A DNA stretch of 64,000 bases from the NCBI GenBank assembly GCA_900100475.1, contig FMTU01000002.1:1-64000 (forward strand). The letters run 5' to 3'. Each line of letters begins with the position of its first letter. The first letter of the stretch is position 1. Shown piece by piece: positions 1 to 7,581 of this stretch. The notes below the pieces were generated by a model. That model saw only the letters and a list, made by a program, of their open reading frames with translations. It was not told the DNA's origin and searched no databases. Made by a program: the position numbers and the translations under genes. Source of the DNA: Sphingobium faniae. GTDB taxonomy: Bacteria > Pseudomonadota > Alphaproteobacteria > Sphingomonadales > Sphingomonadaceae.

Positions 1-64
1 CTAGGCTCAGGACCCATTGATGTGAGACGCACAATCTGATTCAGGCTCCGTGAGGAGACTGAGG

Positions 65-412
65 ATGAGCGACCTGTACTGGCTGACGGAAGAGCAGATG
101 GCGCGTCTGCGGCCCTATTTTCCCAAGAGCCACGGCAAACCGCGCGTTGATGATAGGCGGGTGTTGAGCGGCATCGTTTTCGTCAATCGCAATGGGCTGC
201 GATGGCGGGATGCGCCGAAGGACTATGGTCCGCACAAGACGCTGTACAACCGGTGGAAGCGCTGGGGTGAGATGGGTGTCTTCCTCCGCATGATGGAAGG
301 GTTGGCCGCCGAGGGTGCTGATCCGAAGACCGTCATGATCGATGCGACCTATTTGAAGGCGCACCGCACGGCATCAAGCCTGCGGGTTAAAAGGGGGATC
401 TCGGGCGGCTGA
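65..412 (+). CDS. IS5-family transposase, first frame (OrfA)
   Basis: N-terminal half of a DDE transposase, beginning MSDLYWLTEEQMARLRPYFP, the DUF4096-like start of IS5 transposases. The first catalytic Asp is in VMIDATYLKAH near the end. A GTG start at 50 is also open, but ATG at 65 fits the family start. The frame ends at a TGA at 410-412, just after a run of four A and five G at 389-397. A -1 slip on that run joins this frame to the downstream one and gives the family sequence KGDLGRLIGRTKGG. Whether the shift is programmed or a mutation cannot be decided here. Confidence 0.8.
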   Translation: MSDLYWLTEEQMARLRPYFPKSHGKPRVDDRRVLSGIVFVNRNGLRWRDAPKDYGPHKTLYNRWKRWGEMGVFLRMMEGLAAEGADPKTVMIDATYLKAHRTASSLRVKRGISGG

Positions 413-432
413 TCGGCCGCACCAAAGGCGGC

Positions 433-822
433 ATGAACACGAAGCTTCACGCAGTCACCGACGCAAACGGCCGCCCGCTCAGCTTCTTCATGACCGCTGG
501 TCAGGTCAGCGATTACACCGGTGCGGCAGCGCTGCTGGACGATCTGCCAAAGGCGCGATGGCTGCTCGGCGATCGTGGTTATGACGCCGACTGGTTCAGG
601 GATGCCTTGCAGGCGAAGGGTATCGAACCCTGCATCCCAGGTCGAAAATCTCGACACAAGCCCGTCAAATACGACAAGCGCCGGTACAGACGCCGCAGCC
701 GTATCGAGATCATGTTCGGGCGCCTCAAGGACTGGCGCCGCGTCGCGACCCGCTACGACCGGTGTCCAACGGTTTTCTTCTCCGCCATCGCCCTGGCAGC
801 CACCGTCATCTTCTGGCTCTGA
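433..822 (+). CDS. IS5-family transposase, second frame (OrfB)
   Basis: C-terminal half of the same transposase. The frame is open from about 391, upstream of the first ATG at 433, so it is probably made as a frameshift fusion with the first frame rather than alone. The second catalytic Asp is in LLGDRGYDADWF and the Glu in SRIEIMFGRLKDWRR, which completes the DDE triad. The stop codon is next to the right inverted repeat. Confidence 0.8.
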   Translation: MNTKLHAVTDANGRPLSFFMTAGQVSDYTGAAALLDDLPKARWLLGDRGYDADWFRDALQAKGIEPCIPGRKSRHKPVKYDKRRYRRRSRIEIMFGRLKDWRRVATRYDRCPTVFFSAIALAATVIFWL

Positions 823-854
823 TCAGTGAGTCCTGACCCTAGGAAACGCTGATT

Positions 855-2774
855 TCAGCTGGCAGGCTCGTCATCTGTACGCTGCGCGCTCGCGAGCCCG
901 TAAGCTTGTTGAGGGTGATTTATCTTCGAATACCTTAGCTTCAGTATGCGGCTATTTACAAGATTTCCAAGATACCTTTTCTGAATTCCACTAGAATTTC
1001 TGCCCAGTAAACTGCCAAGTTCTGCTCGGGTCAGCCATCCCGCGCGAGCGCACAACTCTACAATGACTTCGCGAACCAGTTCGGGTGACGCATTGCCTTT
1101 GGCGACCGCTCCGATCTTCGTGAGGGTCTCCCAACTATTATCATCGCTGAATGCGGAAAACCGATTTGAGTGCGGCAAATTCGAAGCTGGTACAGAGGTC
1201 GGTACAGAGGTTGGTACAGAGGTTGGTACAGAGGTTGGTACATCCGCTTCCGGATGACTAGCTTCGGCCCTTGAATGGGGGGAGGGAGACTTCAGCACGT
1301 AGCTAGTCCAACGGCCCGTCCCAGCACGCTTTAGGAAATTTGCTTTAACCAAGGTTTGGAGCGTTTTGGTGAGTTCTGTCCGGTGGACTGTCAGAACCTC
1401 CTGCAGCCGAGCGTTGGTGATTGAACCCTCCTCAAGAGCCATCACCAGAATCTGGACGTCTTGTGGATGTTGTGAGCGGACTCGATCGCCGAAAATCGCG
1501 ATCAGTCGCTCGATTGACTGTCCGTCAAGCAAAGAAATCATCGGCAGTGAAAGGTTGACCCTATCAGGATTTTGCGTCTCGGCGATGCTCGGCGGACGAA
1601 AGCGAGCATCCTCCCAAGAGGTTCTAATGCGATCCATACCGGAACCGGCCTTGTCACCGGCTCCCATTTGCTGAAACATGCCTTGGAGGCACTTATTGCG
1701 GCATTCACTTATCCCTCCCTTCAGCAATTGCTCATGCGAGATTAGCAACGTGCCAGGGTTGGAGAACTGAACTCGATCAGGATACCTGTCGATCACTATT
1801 CCGCCCTGGCCGGAATAATCCGCATGTATCAGCGAGTTTACGAGAGCTTCTCGCACAGCGATCCCGACAGAACTTTCATCGAAACGGTACAAGCTCGCGT
1901 CAATTTGGAATGGCGCCTTCAGGCTAGAAACTATTCGCGGTAGAACGCGATAATAAAACTGAAATAAATTTCCTTCCCAAGTGCCATCTAATGTAATGCG
2001 ATCTGACCACCTTTGGTCAGGTGTGTCGCTCATTCGTTCTCGGTAGTCGACTTGGTATCTGGGAACAGCGCTCGGATCTTTGATGGCTTCTTCCAACCCA
2101 AACATTAAGAGGCCGGCGACGGTTATCCCCTCCTCGTTAGAGGATCGATCTTTTCTCCAGCCGCCGAGCTTCTTCAGGAGGCCCAGATCATCTTCGAGCA
2201 ACCACGGGTGATTGGGATTGGAAGCTGAAAAGCGGTTCCGATACTGATTCAGCGACGGTAGATGGAGGTCGTCGAGACTGAAGTGGGGTAATATCCTGCT
2301 GTCTGCAGATTCGGTCGACTGGTCTGCGAACATACGTCGAACCTGATCGGGCGGGCACCTGTAATCGCCCGTATGATCGCGCCGGTATGTGTGCCCGAAA
2401 GGGTCATTGTTAAGAAAAATCGGGCGCTGGAATCGTGTGGCACGAGGAACACGTATTCGTATAAAATTCTTATCGCTAACGCACATCACAGTTACGTCGT
2501 CGGCTAGCAAAATATTTGAACTTACTTTGGCCCTGTTATTTAGCACGCTCCAAATTGCGTCGATAACCTTGTTCGTGTCTTCAATACCGTGCAGGTCAAG
2601 CCGGTCACCTTTCTCGGCAGCACCAAGAACGATCGTACCGCCGTTGGTATTCGCAAACGCGCTATAGGTTTCCCAAAGGGATGACGGAACCCCTCCCTTT
2701 GCTGACTTCAGTTCAACATCTGCACTTTCGTAAAAAGAGGGTTCATCAAATAGTGACAGCTGACGGGGCGCCAT
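855..2774 (-). CDS. AlbA_2 / RecG-C-like ATP-binding putative transcriptional regulator
   Basis: A 639-residue protein of the COG2865 type. The N-terminal third is a Schlafen AlbA_2 domain (ELKSAKGGVP, then FANTNGGTIVLGAAEKG). The middle has the HATPase_c_4 domain named after RecG C-termini (REALVNSLIHADYSGQGG and GAGDKAGSGMDRIR). Winged-helix regions follow. Between the last two helical parts, about residues 511-529, is a VPTS tandem repeat encoded by a 12-bp DNA repeat. I chose ATG at 2774 rather than 2792 because GGAGG lies 9-10 bases before it. Proteins of this type are regulators or occur in defence loci; the role here is unknown. Base composition is visibly less GC-rich than the flanks and IS elements lie on both sides, which suggests transfer. 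Confidence 0.8.
   Translation of the reverse strand: MAPRQLSLFDEPSFYESADVELKSAKGGVPSSLWETYSAFANTNGGTIVLGAAEKGDRLDLHGIEDTNKVIDAIWSVLNNRAKVSSNILLADDVTVMCVSDKNFIRIRVPRATRFQRPIFLNNDPFGHTYRRDHTGDYRCPPDQVRRMFADQSTESADSRILPHFSLDDLHLPSLNQYRNRFSASNPNHPWLLEDDLGLLKKLGGWRKDRSSNEEGITVAGLLMFGLEEAIKDPSAVPRYQVDYRERMSDTPDQRWSDRITLDGTWEGNLFQFYYRVLPRIVSSLKAPFQIDASLYRFDESSVGIAVREALVNSLIHADYSGQGGIVIDRYPDRVQFSNPGTLLISHEQLLKGGISECRNKCLQGMFQQMGAGDKAGSGMDRIRTSWEDARFRPPSIAETQNPDRVNLSLPMISLLDGQSIERLIAIFGDRVRSQHPQDVQILVMALEEGSITNARLQEVLTVHRTELTKTLQTLVKANFLKRAGTGRWTSYVLKSPSPHSRAEASHPEADVPTSVPTSVPTSVPTSVPASNLPHSNRFSAFSDDNSWETLTKIGAVAKGNASPELVREVIVELCARAGWLTRAELGSLLGRNSSGIQKRYLGNLVNSRILKLRYSKINHPQQAYGLASAQRTDDEPAS
1189..1242 (-). 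repeat. 12-bp in-frame minisatellite, about 4.5 copies
   Basis: The unit GGTACAGAGGTT (first copy ends in C) repeats at 1189, 1201, 1213 and 1225, with a half copy at 1237-1242. On the minus strand it encodes VPTS repeats in the AlbA_2 protein. Because the unit is a multiple of three, copy-number change would lengthen or shorten the linker without breaking the frame. Confidence 0.95.
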
Positions 2775-2915
2775 CAAAAAGCTCCTCCGCATGATTGAAG
2801 CGGCCCGGTTTGCTCTGACGGTTGTATGTTGTACCGGTTGTCTGCGTCCGACATCGTGACCCTTCTACCCACAGCGATAATCGTCGTGATTCAATTTCTG
2901 ATTGTGCCTGCTTAG

Positions 2916-4385
2916 CTGCTCGGTGACGAAGTCGGTTTTTAGCCGGGTTTGTGTGGCGCGCCGTCAGGCTCCTTCAGGGGCAAGAACGATGAGGAGCATG
3001 GCGCTTTCGCCGTCGAACTCGGCGATGAGCGCGATGACGAGCGCAACATCGGTCTGAACGACGAACAAGTACGCCTTGGAGACGCCACTGGCACCCCTCG
3101 GAGTGCCACAACCGAACAAGGCGCGCATGAGGACGCCGAGGTTGAACCCGGCGACGTGGATCAGATAACGCTTGTGAACATTCTCGCGCCCGCGCAGCCA
3201 CGCGCGGCGCATGCCGCCGCGATCGAGGACATGGGCAAAGCTCCGCTCGACCATCTCGCCACGCTTGCGCATCGCCTTGCGTCCGACGGCGGATTTCAGG
3301 CGAGACCGGTTGGCGTAGACGGCCTTCTGGGCAGCCTCGTCGCCGTGCCAGCGCAGATACCCATTGGGCGGTGCCGGCTCAGCGATGCGGGTCTTCCAGA
3401 TCTCGCCGTCGAGGTCCTTGAGGATCTCGCGCGCGTGATATCCCTTGTCGGTCACAAGATCGCAAGGGTCCGCAGATGTCGGCGCCAGGCCAAGGTCGGT
3501 AAGGTTGCGCGCGGCCGCCTCCAGCGTGGGCTCGAGCGTCGTCGTATCGCCCTTGTCGGCCGGGTGGATCGGCGCTGCCACGATGACGCCCGTGTCGAGA
3601 TCGACCGCGTGTTCGGGCTTATACGCCAGGCGCGTCGAGCCGTTCTTCATCCGCGCGACCTTCGCGTCGGGATCTGTCGGGCTTGTCCAGTCCGCGTTCG
3701 ACAGCTTCTTGCCTTTGCGCTTGCGGTCGAGCCGGACGAGGTCGTCGATCGTCGGCGTCTCGATGCCGCTCTCCTGGGCCATCCGCGTCAGCATCTCGCG
3801 ATAGGTCTCGCCATTGTCGCGACGCACGATGGTGCGCAGCGCCGCATTGGCCTCCATGGTCGAGCCATCGACGCCGATCCGCTCACCCTTCACCAGATCA
3901 TGTCCGGCCACGAGGGCCAGTACCCAGCCGAAGATTTTGTCATGCACCTCATGCGGCAGACGGCTCCGCGTCTTCGACATCCAGCTGTGGTCGGGGACCT
4001 TGTCACGGTTCGACAGCCGCAGGAACTCGCGCAGCGACAGCGAATCCGAACAGCGCCAGACAATGCCACGCTCGCTATCGATGCCTTCGAAATAGCCGAT
4101 CATGTGCATCCGGAAGTAGCGGCCCGGCGGCAGCGACGGGGCTCCCATCCGCGGCGCATAATAGGGCTTGCACGTCTCCTCGACGAAGGCATCGAAGCCC
4201 GCCTCGGCCAGCAGCTTCTGGAGCCTGTCGTAAAAGATGTGCCCGGGAGCGCGCGGTATCTCCGCCCACGTCACGATCAAATCGGGCTGAACCTCGCTAT
4301 CGCGTCCCATCGCCATCGTCGCAAACCCGCATGATCAATCAACCCTCACACTGAATCAGCCAAGCCCGACTTCGTCAACGGGCTG
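2916..4385 (-). mobile_element. IS1182-type insertion sequence with TTAG target duplication
   Basis: A 1470-bp element bounded by inverted repeats at 2916-2935 and 4366-4385. The inner 12 bases TGACGAAGTCGG match exactly, and 13 of the outermost 16 positions match. The repeats are flanked by TTAG at 2912-2915 and 4386-4389, a direct 4-bp target duplication. It encodes a single transposase on the minus strand. The intact reading frame, ends and duplication suggest a recent insertion. Confidence 0.85.
2964..4316 (-). CDS. IS1182/IS5-type DDE transposase
   Basis: A 450-residue transposase. The N-terminal DUF772-like region contains RYFRMHMIGYFEGIDSERG and SDSLSLREFLRLS. The catalytic core shows GVDGSTMEANAA (first Asp), LVTDKGYHAREI (second Asp) and EMVERSFAHVLDRGGMRRA (Glu). 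The start is ATG at 4316, or 4310 six bases in. The long rightward open frame over the same DNA (2949-4334) is an antisense shadow. Full length, no disruption seen. Confidence 0.85.
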   Translation of the reverse strand: MAMGRDSEVQPDLIVTWAEIPRAPGHIFYDRLQKLLAEAGFDAFVEETCKPYYAPRMGAPSLPPGRYFRMHMIGYFEGIDSERGIVWRCSDSLSLREFLRLSNRDKVPDHSWMSKTRSRLPHEVHDKIFGWVLALVAGHDLVKGERIGVDGSTMEANAALRTIVRRDNGETYREMLTRMAQESGIETPTIDDLVRLDRKRKGKKLSNADWTSPTDPDAKVARMKNGSTRLAYKPEHAVDLDTGVIVAAPIHPADKGDTTTLEPTLEAAARNLTDLGLAPTSADPCDLVTDKGYHAREILKDLDGEIWKTRIAEPAPPNGYLRWHGDEAAQKAVYANRSRLKSAVGRKAMRKRGEMVERSFAHVLDRGGMRRAWLRGRENVHKRYLIHVAGFNLGVLMRALFGCGTPRGASGVSKAYLFVVQTDVALVIALIAEFDGESAMLLIVLAPEGA

Positions 4386-4512
4386 TTAGGACGGTGCGGC
4401 TCCAACAGTCCACCGTCGTTATCGGCGCCATAGACAGAATGTGCGGAACGATCTAACGATCAATGCATGCGTTCGGGCGTGATTTCCCAGCGCATCGCAT
4501 TGTTGCGTCGAA

Positions 4513-4590
4513 ACACGGGCACCCGCCATGTCGGGCGGCCCACGAAATAAAACACCCTCACGGGAAATACGTGGGGGCGCGTGCCCGTGT
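4513..4590. other. inverted-repeat region, possible structured RNA
   Basis: A perfect 10-bp inverted repeat, ACACGGGCAC at 4513-4522 and GTGCCCGTGT at 4581-4590, encloses a second complementary pair (CCCACG near 4540 and CGTGGG near 4570). The stretch 4386-4641 between the IS end and the next small gene has no convincing coding frame. I see no riboswitch or integron attC consensus in it. Confidence 0.4.
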
Positions 4591-4641
4591 TCGCGCAAAT
4601 CAACCGTCCCGGCGCCAGGCCGGGCGAACACGGGGGTTTGT

Positions 4642-4845
4642 ATGTCAAAGATTTTGGAAAGCCGGGAATCCGGTGATGATGGCTCGCTGGCACTCGACCT
4701 GTCGTGCGGCTGTACCATCATTCTGCCTGAGAAAAGCCGGGTGCTGGTGACAGATGACGAATTCACCTGTTTCAAGTGCGATTTTGGTCGGCCTGAGATG
4801 TTCGCGAACTGGCCGCGAGACAAGTCGGGCGCTGAGGCCGAATAG
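4642..4845 (+). CDS. small hypothetical protein with four cysteines
   Basis: A 67-residue protein not recognised as any family. It begins MSKILESRESGDDGSLALDL. It contains CGC around residues 22-24 and CFKC near residues 43-46, a spacing that could bind one zinc ion. The C-terminus is acidic. The start at 4642 is preceded by a run of G (GGGGG) that may serve as a weak ribosome site; longer upstream starts in the same frame run through the inverted-repeat region and look unlikely. It lies alone between an IS element and a tRNA fragment. Confidence 0.45.
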   Translation: MSKILESRESGDDGSLALDLSCGCTIILPEKSRVLVTDDEFTCFKCDFGRPEMFANWPRDKSGAEAE

Positions 4846-4908
4846 CGCTCCTCCAGCAGCAAAGGGCGGGGCGCTGATGCGGATGTCAGCGTCTTCGTCC
4901 TTTGAATG

Positions 4909-4934
4909 TGGTAGCCGTAGGGGGACTTGAACCC
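4909..4934 (-). other. tRNA 3'-end fragment, possible attachment-site remnant
   Basis: Read on the minus strand, this has a T arm core (GGGTTCAAGTCCC), an acceptor 3' strand and CCA. It matches the 3' 26 bases of the tRNA-Met at 5231 in 22 positions; all four mismatches are in the acceptor/T-stem part. The rest of a tRNA is absent. Such fragments are typical of att sites left by tRNA-targeting integrases. Confidence 0.6.
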
Positions 4935-5156
4935 ATTACATCGGGATGTGCCGAAAACAGCAACGAAACCAGCAAGTTATTGAAATTGAAAAACTCGATT
5001 CTTCGCCGCAACAGCGACTGTTGTCGGTGTGGTCACGCACTCGCAAGTTTGACCACTTTTTGACCACATTAACCACGATCGGGGGGGACGGCGGTGACCA
5101 CACAACACAGATCTTAGTCGCCAAGCTAGAAAAATAATTTAATAAAAACAGAGTCT

Positions 5157-5175
5157 TACGAAATTACATTTCGTA
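5157..5175. other. 19-bp perfect hairpin
   Basis: TACGAAAT and ATTTCGTA are separated by TAC. The hairpin lies in AT-rich DNA just downstream of the tRNA-Met 3' end. It could be an operator or a weak terminator for the tRNA; no T run follows. Confidence 0.4.
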
Positions 5176-5230
5176 GGAAGTGCTACGCAATTCCCAAAAA
5201 TATGCTGTAATTTCAATGGGTTATGGCCGT

Positions 5231-5307
5231 TGGTAGCGGAGGAGGGACTTGAACCCCCGACACGCGGATTATGATTCCGCTGCTCTAACCAGCTGAGCTA
5301 CTCCGCC
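5231..5307 (-). tRNA. tRNA-Met (CAT), elongator type
   Basis: A 77-nt cloverleaf with encoded CCA. The acceptor stem starts GGCGGAG, the D arm is GCTC...GAGC, and the anticodon stem GCGGA/TCCGC holds the loop ATCATAA with anticodon CAT. The T loop is TTCAAGT. It lacks the C-A mismatch and GGG-C pairs of initiator tRNA. A tRNA-Ile with a lysidine-modified CAT anticodon cannot be excluded by anticodon alone, but the body resembles alphaproteobacterial elongator tRNA-Met. Confidence 0.93.
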
Positions 5308-5348
5308 CCATGGGCCTCGCGCGGCGTGTCGCCTCGCGGTGAGGGCGC

Positions 5349-5377
5349 GCTATACGCAGCGGGGGCGGGCCGGTCAA
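5349..5377 (-). promoter_or_regulatory. sigma-70-type promoter of tRNA-Met
   Basis: On the minus strand, TTGACC (5372-5377) and TATAGC (5349-5354) are separated by exactly 17 bases. Initiation would fall about 35 nt before the tRNA 5' end. Confidence 0.65.
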
Positions 5378-5595
5378 CGGGGTTTGAAAGTGGGCGGCGA
5401 AATTATCCGATGGCGTCTCTTTCCATGTTCAAAGGCATGGCGAGCGTAAATCCGGCGGGCGAGATGTGGATTGACGCGGGCGCGCGGATCGCGCAGGCGA
5501 AGGAAGGGCCGGAGGCGCGCGGTTGCGGCACGCGTGGCAACAATGCGCGCCATGGCCCGGCCCGTAAAACAGGCAGCGTTCGGGAGCCGCAGGAC

Positions 5596-6391
5596 ATGAC
5601 ATATTGCGTGGCGGTGCAGGTCGATCAGGGGCTGGTCATGCTGTCCGACACCCGGACCAATGCCGGCATGGACAATATCGCCCGCTTCCGGAAAAGCTTT
5701 CCCTATTCCGTCCCCGGAGAGCGCGCCATCGTGCTGATGTGTTCGGGCAATCTGTCGATCACGCAGGGCGTCAAGACCATGCTGGACCATGCGATCCGGG
5801 ATGCCGCGCTCGATCCCGATATCGAAACCATCCTTCATTGTCCGACCATGCATCGGGTTGCGCAGATCGTGGGCGAGGCCATGTGCGCCATGCAGGGGCA
5901 ATATCGCAGCACGATCGAGATGCAGGGATCGGCGGCCGACGCCTCCATCCTGATCGCGGGGCAGCGCAAGGGCGGAAGGCCGCGCCTCTACCTCGTCTAT
6001 TCCGCATCCTGATCGCGGGGCAGCGCAAGGGCGAAGGCCGCGCCTCTACCTCGTCTATTCCGCCGGGAATTTCATCGAAGCGACCGAGGACACGCCCTTC
6101 TTCCAGATTGGCGAGCATAAATATGGCAAGCCGATCCTCGATCGCATCGTCCAGCCGGAAACCAGCCTGGAGGACGCGGTGAAGGCGGTGCTGGTGTCGA
6201 TGGATTCGACGCTGCGCTCCAACCTGTCGGTGGGAATGCCGCTCGACCTCGCGGTGATCGAGCGGGATGCATTCGACTTTCGTGTCCGCACCCGGATCGA
6301 GGCGGATGACGAGCAGTTCGCCGACATCTCGCAAAGCTGGTCCGCTGCCCTGCGACAGGGATTTCAGGCCCTGCCCAATGTGCTCGATTGA
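5596..6391 (+). pseudogene. proteasome-type protease (COG3484), broken by duplication
   Basis: The gene would encode a roughly 245-residue Ntn-hydrolase of the proteasome-like family. It starts MTYCVAVQVDQGLVMLSDTR, where Thr2 is the expected nucleophile after Met removal. The first 138 codons run to a TGA at 6010-6012. The rest of the family sequence (AGNFIEATEDTPFFQIGEHK to ALPNVLD) continues in a different frame to 6391. The break is caused by a tandem duplication of 59/58 bp, whose net 58-bp insertion shifts the frame. The start at 5596 follows AGGA. A sequencing or assembly artefact is possible, since everything else is intact. Confidence 0.8.
5947..6063 (+). repeat. imperfect 59/58-bp tandem duplication
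   Basis: Copy 1 (5947-6005) and copy 2 (6006-6063) are identical except that copy 2 lacks one G (GGCGGAAGG against GGCGAAGG). Copy 1 alone gives the family-like sequence across the join, so copy 2 is the inserted one. It brings an in-frame TGA and a frameshift. Confidence 0.95.
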
Positions 6392-6509
6392 ACGGCGCTG
6401 ATCGCTCGCCTATCAGGGGCAGAGGGAAATCCTTGGTCAACTGATGCTTGCGCGGAGGCGGGGGGGGCTTATCTCCTTGCCGACAACGAATCGCAGCCGA
6501 AAGATCATC

Positions 6510-7472
6510 ATGACCGCTACCCATTCCACCCGTATGCTCATCCTCGGTTCCGGCCCTGCCGGCCTGTCCGCCGCCATTTACGGCGCGCGCGCGGGGCTGG
6601 CGCCGATCGTGGTGCAGGGGATGCAGCCGGGCGGGCAGCTTACCATCACGACGGACGTGGAAAATTATCCGGGCTTCAAGGATGTGATCCAGGGTCCGTG
6701 GCTGATGGAGCAGATGCAGGCGCAGGCCGAGCATGTCGGCGCGCAGATGGTCTATGACATGATCGTGGACGTGAACCTTTCGCAACGGCCTTTCCGGCTG
6801 ACGGGCGACAGCGGCACCGTTTATGTCGCCGACAGCATCGTGATCTGCACCGGCGCGCAGGCCAAGTGGCTGGGCGCGGAAGGTGAGCAGCTGCTTCAGG
6901 GCAAGGGCGTGTCGGCTTGCGCCACCTGCGACGGCTTCTTCTATCGCGGCAAGAAGGTGGTTGTGATCGGCGGCGGCAATACGGCGGTGGAGGAGGCGCT
7001 TTACCTCACCAACCACAGCCATGACGTGACGCTGATCCACCGCCGCGATTCGCTGCGGGCGGAGAAAATCCTGCAGGAACGCCTGTTCGCGCACCCCAAC
7101 ATCAAGGTCGTCTGGAACCAGAAGGTCGAACGGTTCGTGGGCGGCGGCGTTCCCGAAGGGCTGGTCGGCGTCGACCTGATCGACATCGTGACGGGCAAGG
7201 CCAGCCATATCGAAGCGGACGGCGCGTTCGTCGCCATCGGACACCAGCCCGCGACCGAGCTGTTCGCTGGCAAGCTGCCGATGGACGAGGGCTATTTGCT
7301 GGTGGAAAAGGGCACGACCCGCACGGCGGTCCCCGGCGTGTTCGCGGCGGGCGATGTCTCCGACAAGATCTACCGGCAGGCGGTGACGGCGGCGGGCATG
7401 GGCTGCATGGCCGCGCTGGACGTTGAGAAATTCCTTGCCGAAGCGGATTTCGAGGCGCTTGCGGCGGAGTAG
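6510..7472 (+). CDS. trxB: thioredoxin-disulfide reductase
   Basis: A 320-residue FAD/NADPH enzyme that reduces thioredoxin in the cytoplasm. The FAD motif GSGPAG is at residues 13-18, the redox pair CATC at 137-140, the NADPH motif GGGNTA at 154-159 and the FAD-closing AAGDV near 290. The length is normal. I chose ATG at 6510 because the family begins just before the Rossmann strand; an upstream start at 6444 would add 22 unconserved residues. It stands alone, convergent with the acyl carrier protein gene. Confidence 0.96.
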   Translation: MTATHSTRMLILGSGPAGLSAAIYGARAGLAPIVVQGMQPGGQLTITTDVENYPGFKDVIQGPWLMEQMQAQAEHVGAQMVYDMIVDVNLSQRPFRLTGDSGTVYVADSIVICTGAQAKWLGAEGEQLLQGKGVSACATCDGFFYRGKKVVVIGGGNTAVEEALYLTNHSHDVTLIHRRDSLRAEKILQERLFAHPNIKVVWNQKVERFVGGGVPEGLVGVDLIDIVTGKASHIEADGAFVAIGHQPATELFAGKLPMDEGYLLVEKGTTRTAVPGVFAAGDVSDKIYRQAVTAAGMGCMAALDVEKFLAEADFEALAAE

Positions 7473-7520
7473 GGCCGCGTCTCACTTGTACGGCGGTTAA
7501 GGGTGGAAGGTGGTCATCAG

Positions 7521-7542
7521 CCCCTCTCCTTCGGGGGAGGGG
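7521..7542. other. stable hairpin with TTCG tetraloop between convergent genes
   Basis: CCCCTCTCC pairs with GGGGAGGGG around a TTCG loop (9-bp stem, one G-T pair). It lies between trxB and the convergent acyl carrier protein gene. No T run follows, so it is terminator-like at best; GC-rich hairpins of this kind often recur between sphingomonad genes. Confidence 0.5.
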
Positions 7543-7581
7543 TGAAGCTAAATCCGCCTTTGGCCGCAGGCAGGCCGCAAC

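Larger units (their letters stand above)
1..842 (+). mobile_element. IS5-family insertion sequence (two-frame transposase)
   Basis: Imperfect terminal inverted repeats of 20 bp lie at 1-20 and 823-842 (three mismatches), each beginning with CTAG, so a TA or CTAG target duplication is likely. The element encodes a DDE transposase split over two frames, the usual layout of the IS427/IS1031 type of IS5 elements. The left flank is the window edge, so I cannot check the outer duplication. It ends only 12 bp from the stop codon of the next gene. Confidence 0.85.
4846..5230. other. gene-free stretch with tRNA debris and an AT-rich tail
   Basis: No convincing gene. It holds a tRNA 3'-end fragment (4909-4934), a run of TGACCAC-like repeats around 5057-5100, an AT-rich segment after 5130 and a perfect hairpin (5157-5175). 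The 63-codon open frame at 4946-5137 has no family features. Confidence 0.6.

Noticed and set aside
1189..1242. Possible CRISPR array
   Set aside because: The 12-bp units are contiguous, without spacers, and encode VPTS in frame; this is a minisatellite.
2949..4334. Long open frame of 461 codons on the plus strand
   Set aside because: It is antisense to the IS1182-type transposase and its sequence has no domain features; the minus-strand protein has all the family motifs.
4946..5137. 63-codon frame next to the tRNA fragment
   Set aside because: Low complexity (TTLTTIGGDGGDHTT), no ribosome site and no family feature; likely intergenic.
7521..7542. Hairpin as a true Rho-independent terminator
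   Set aside because: The stem is stable but no T run follows on either strand, so I list it only as a hairpin.
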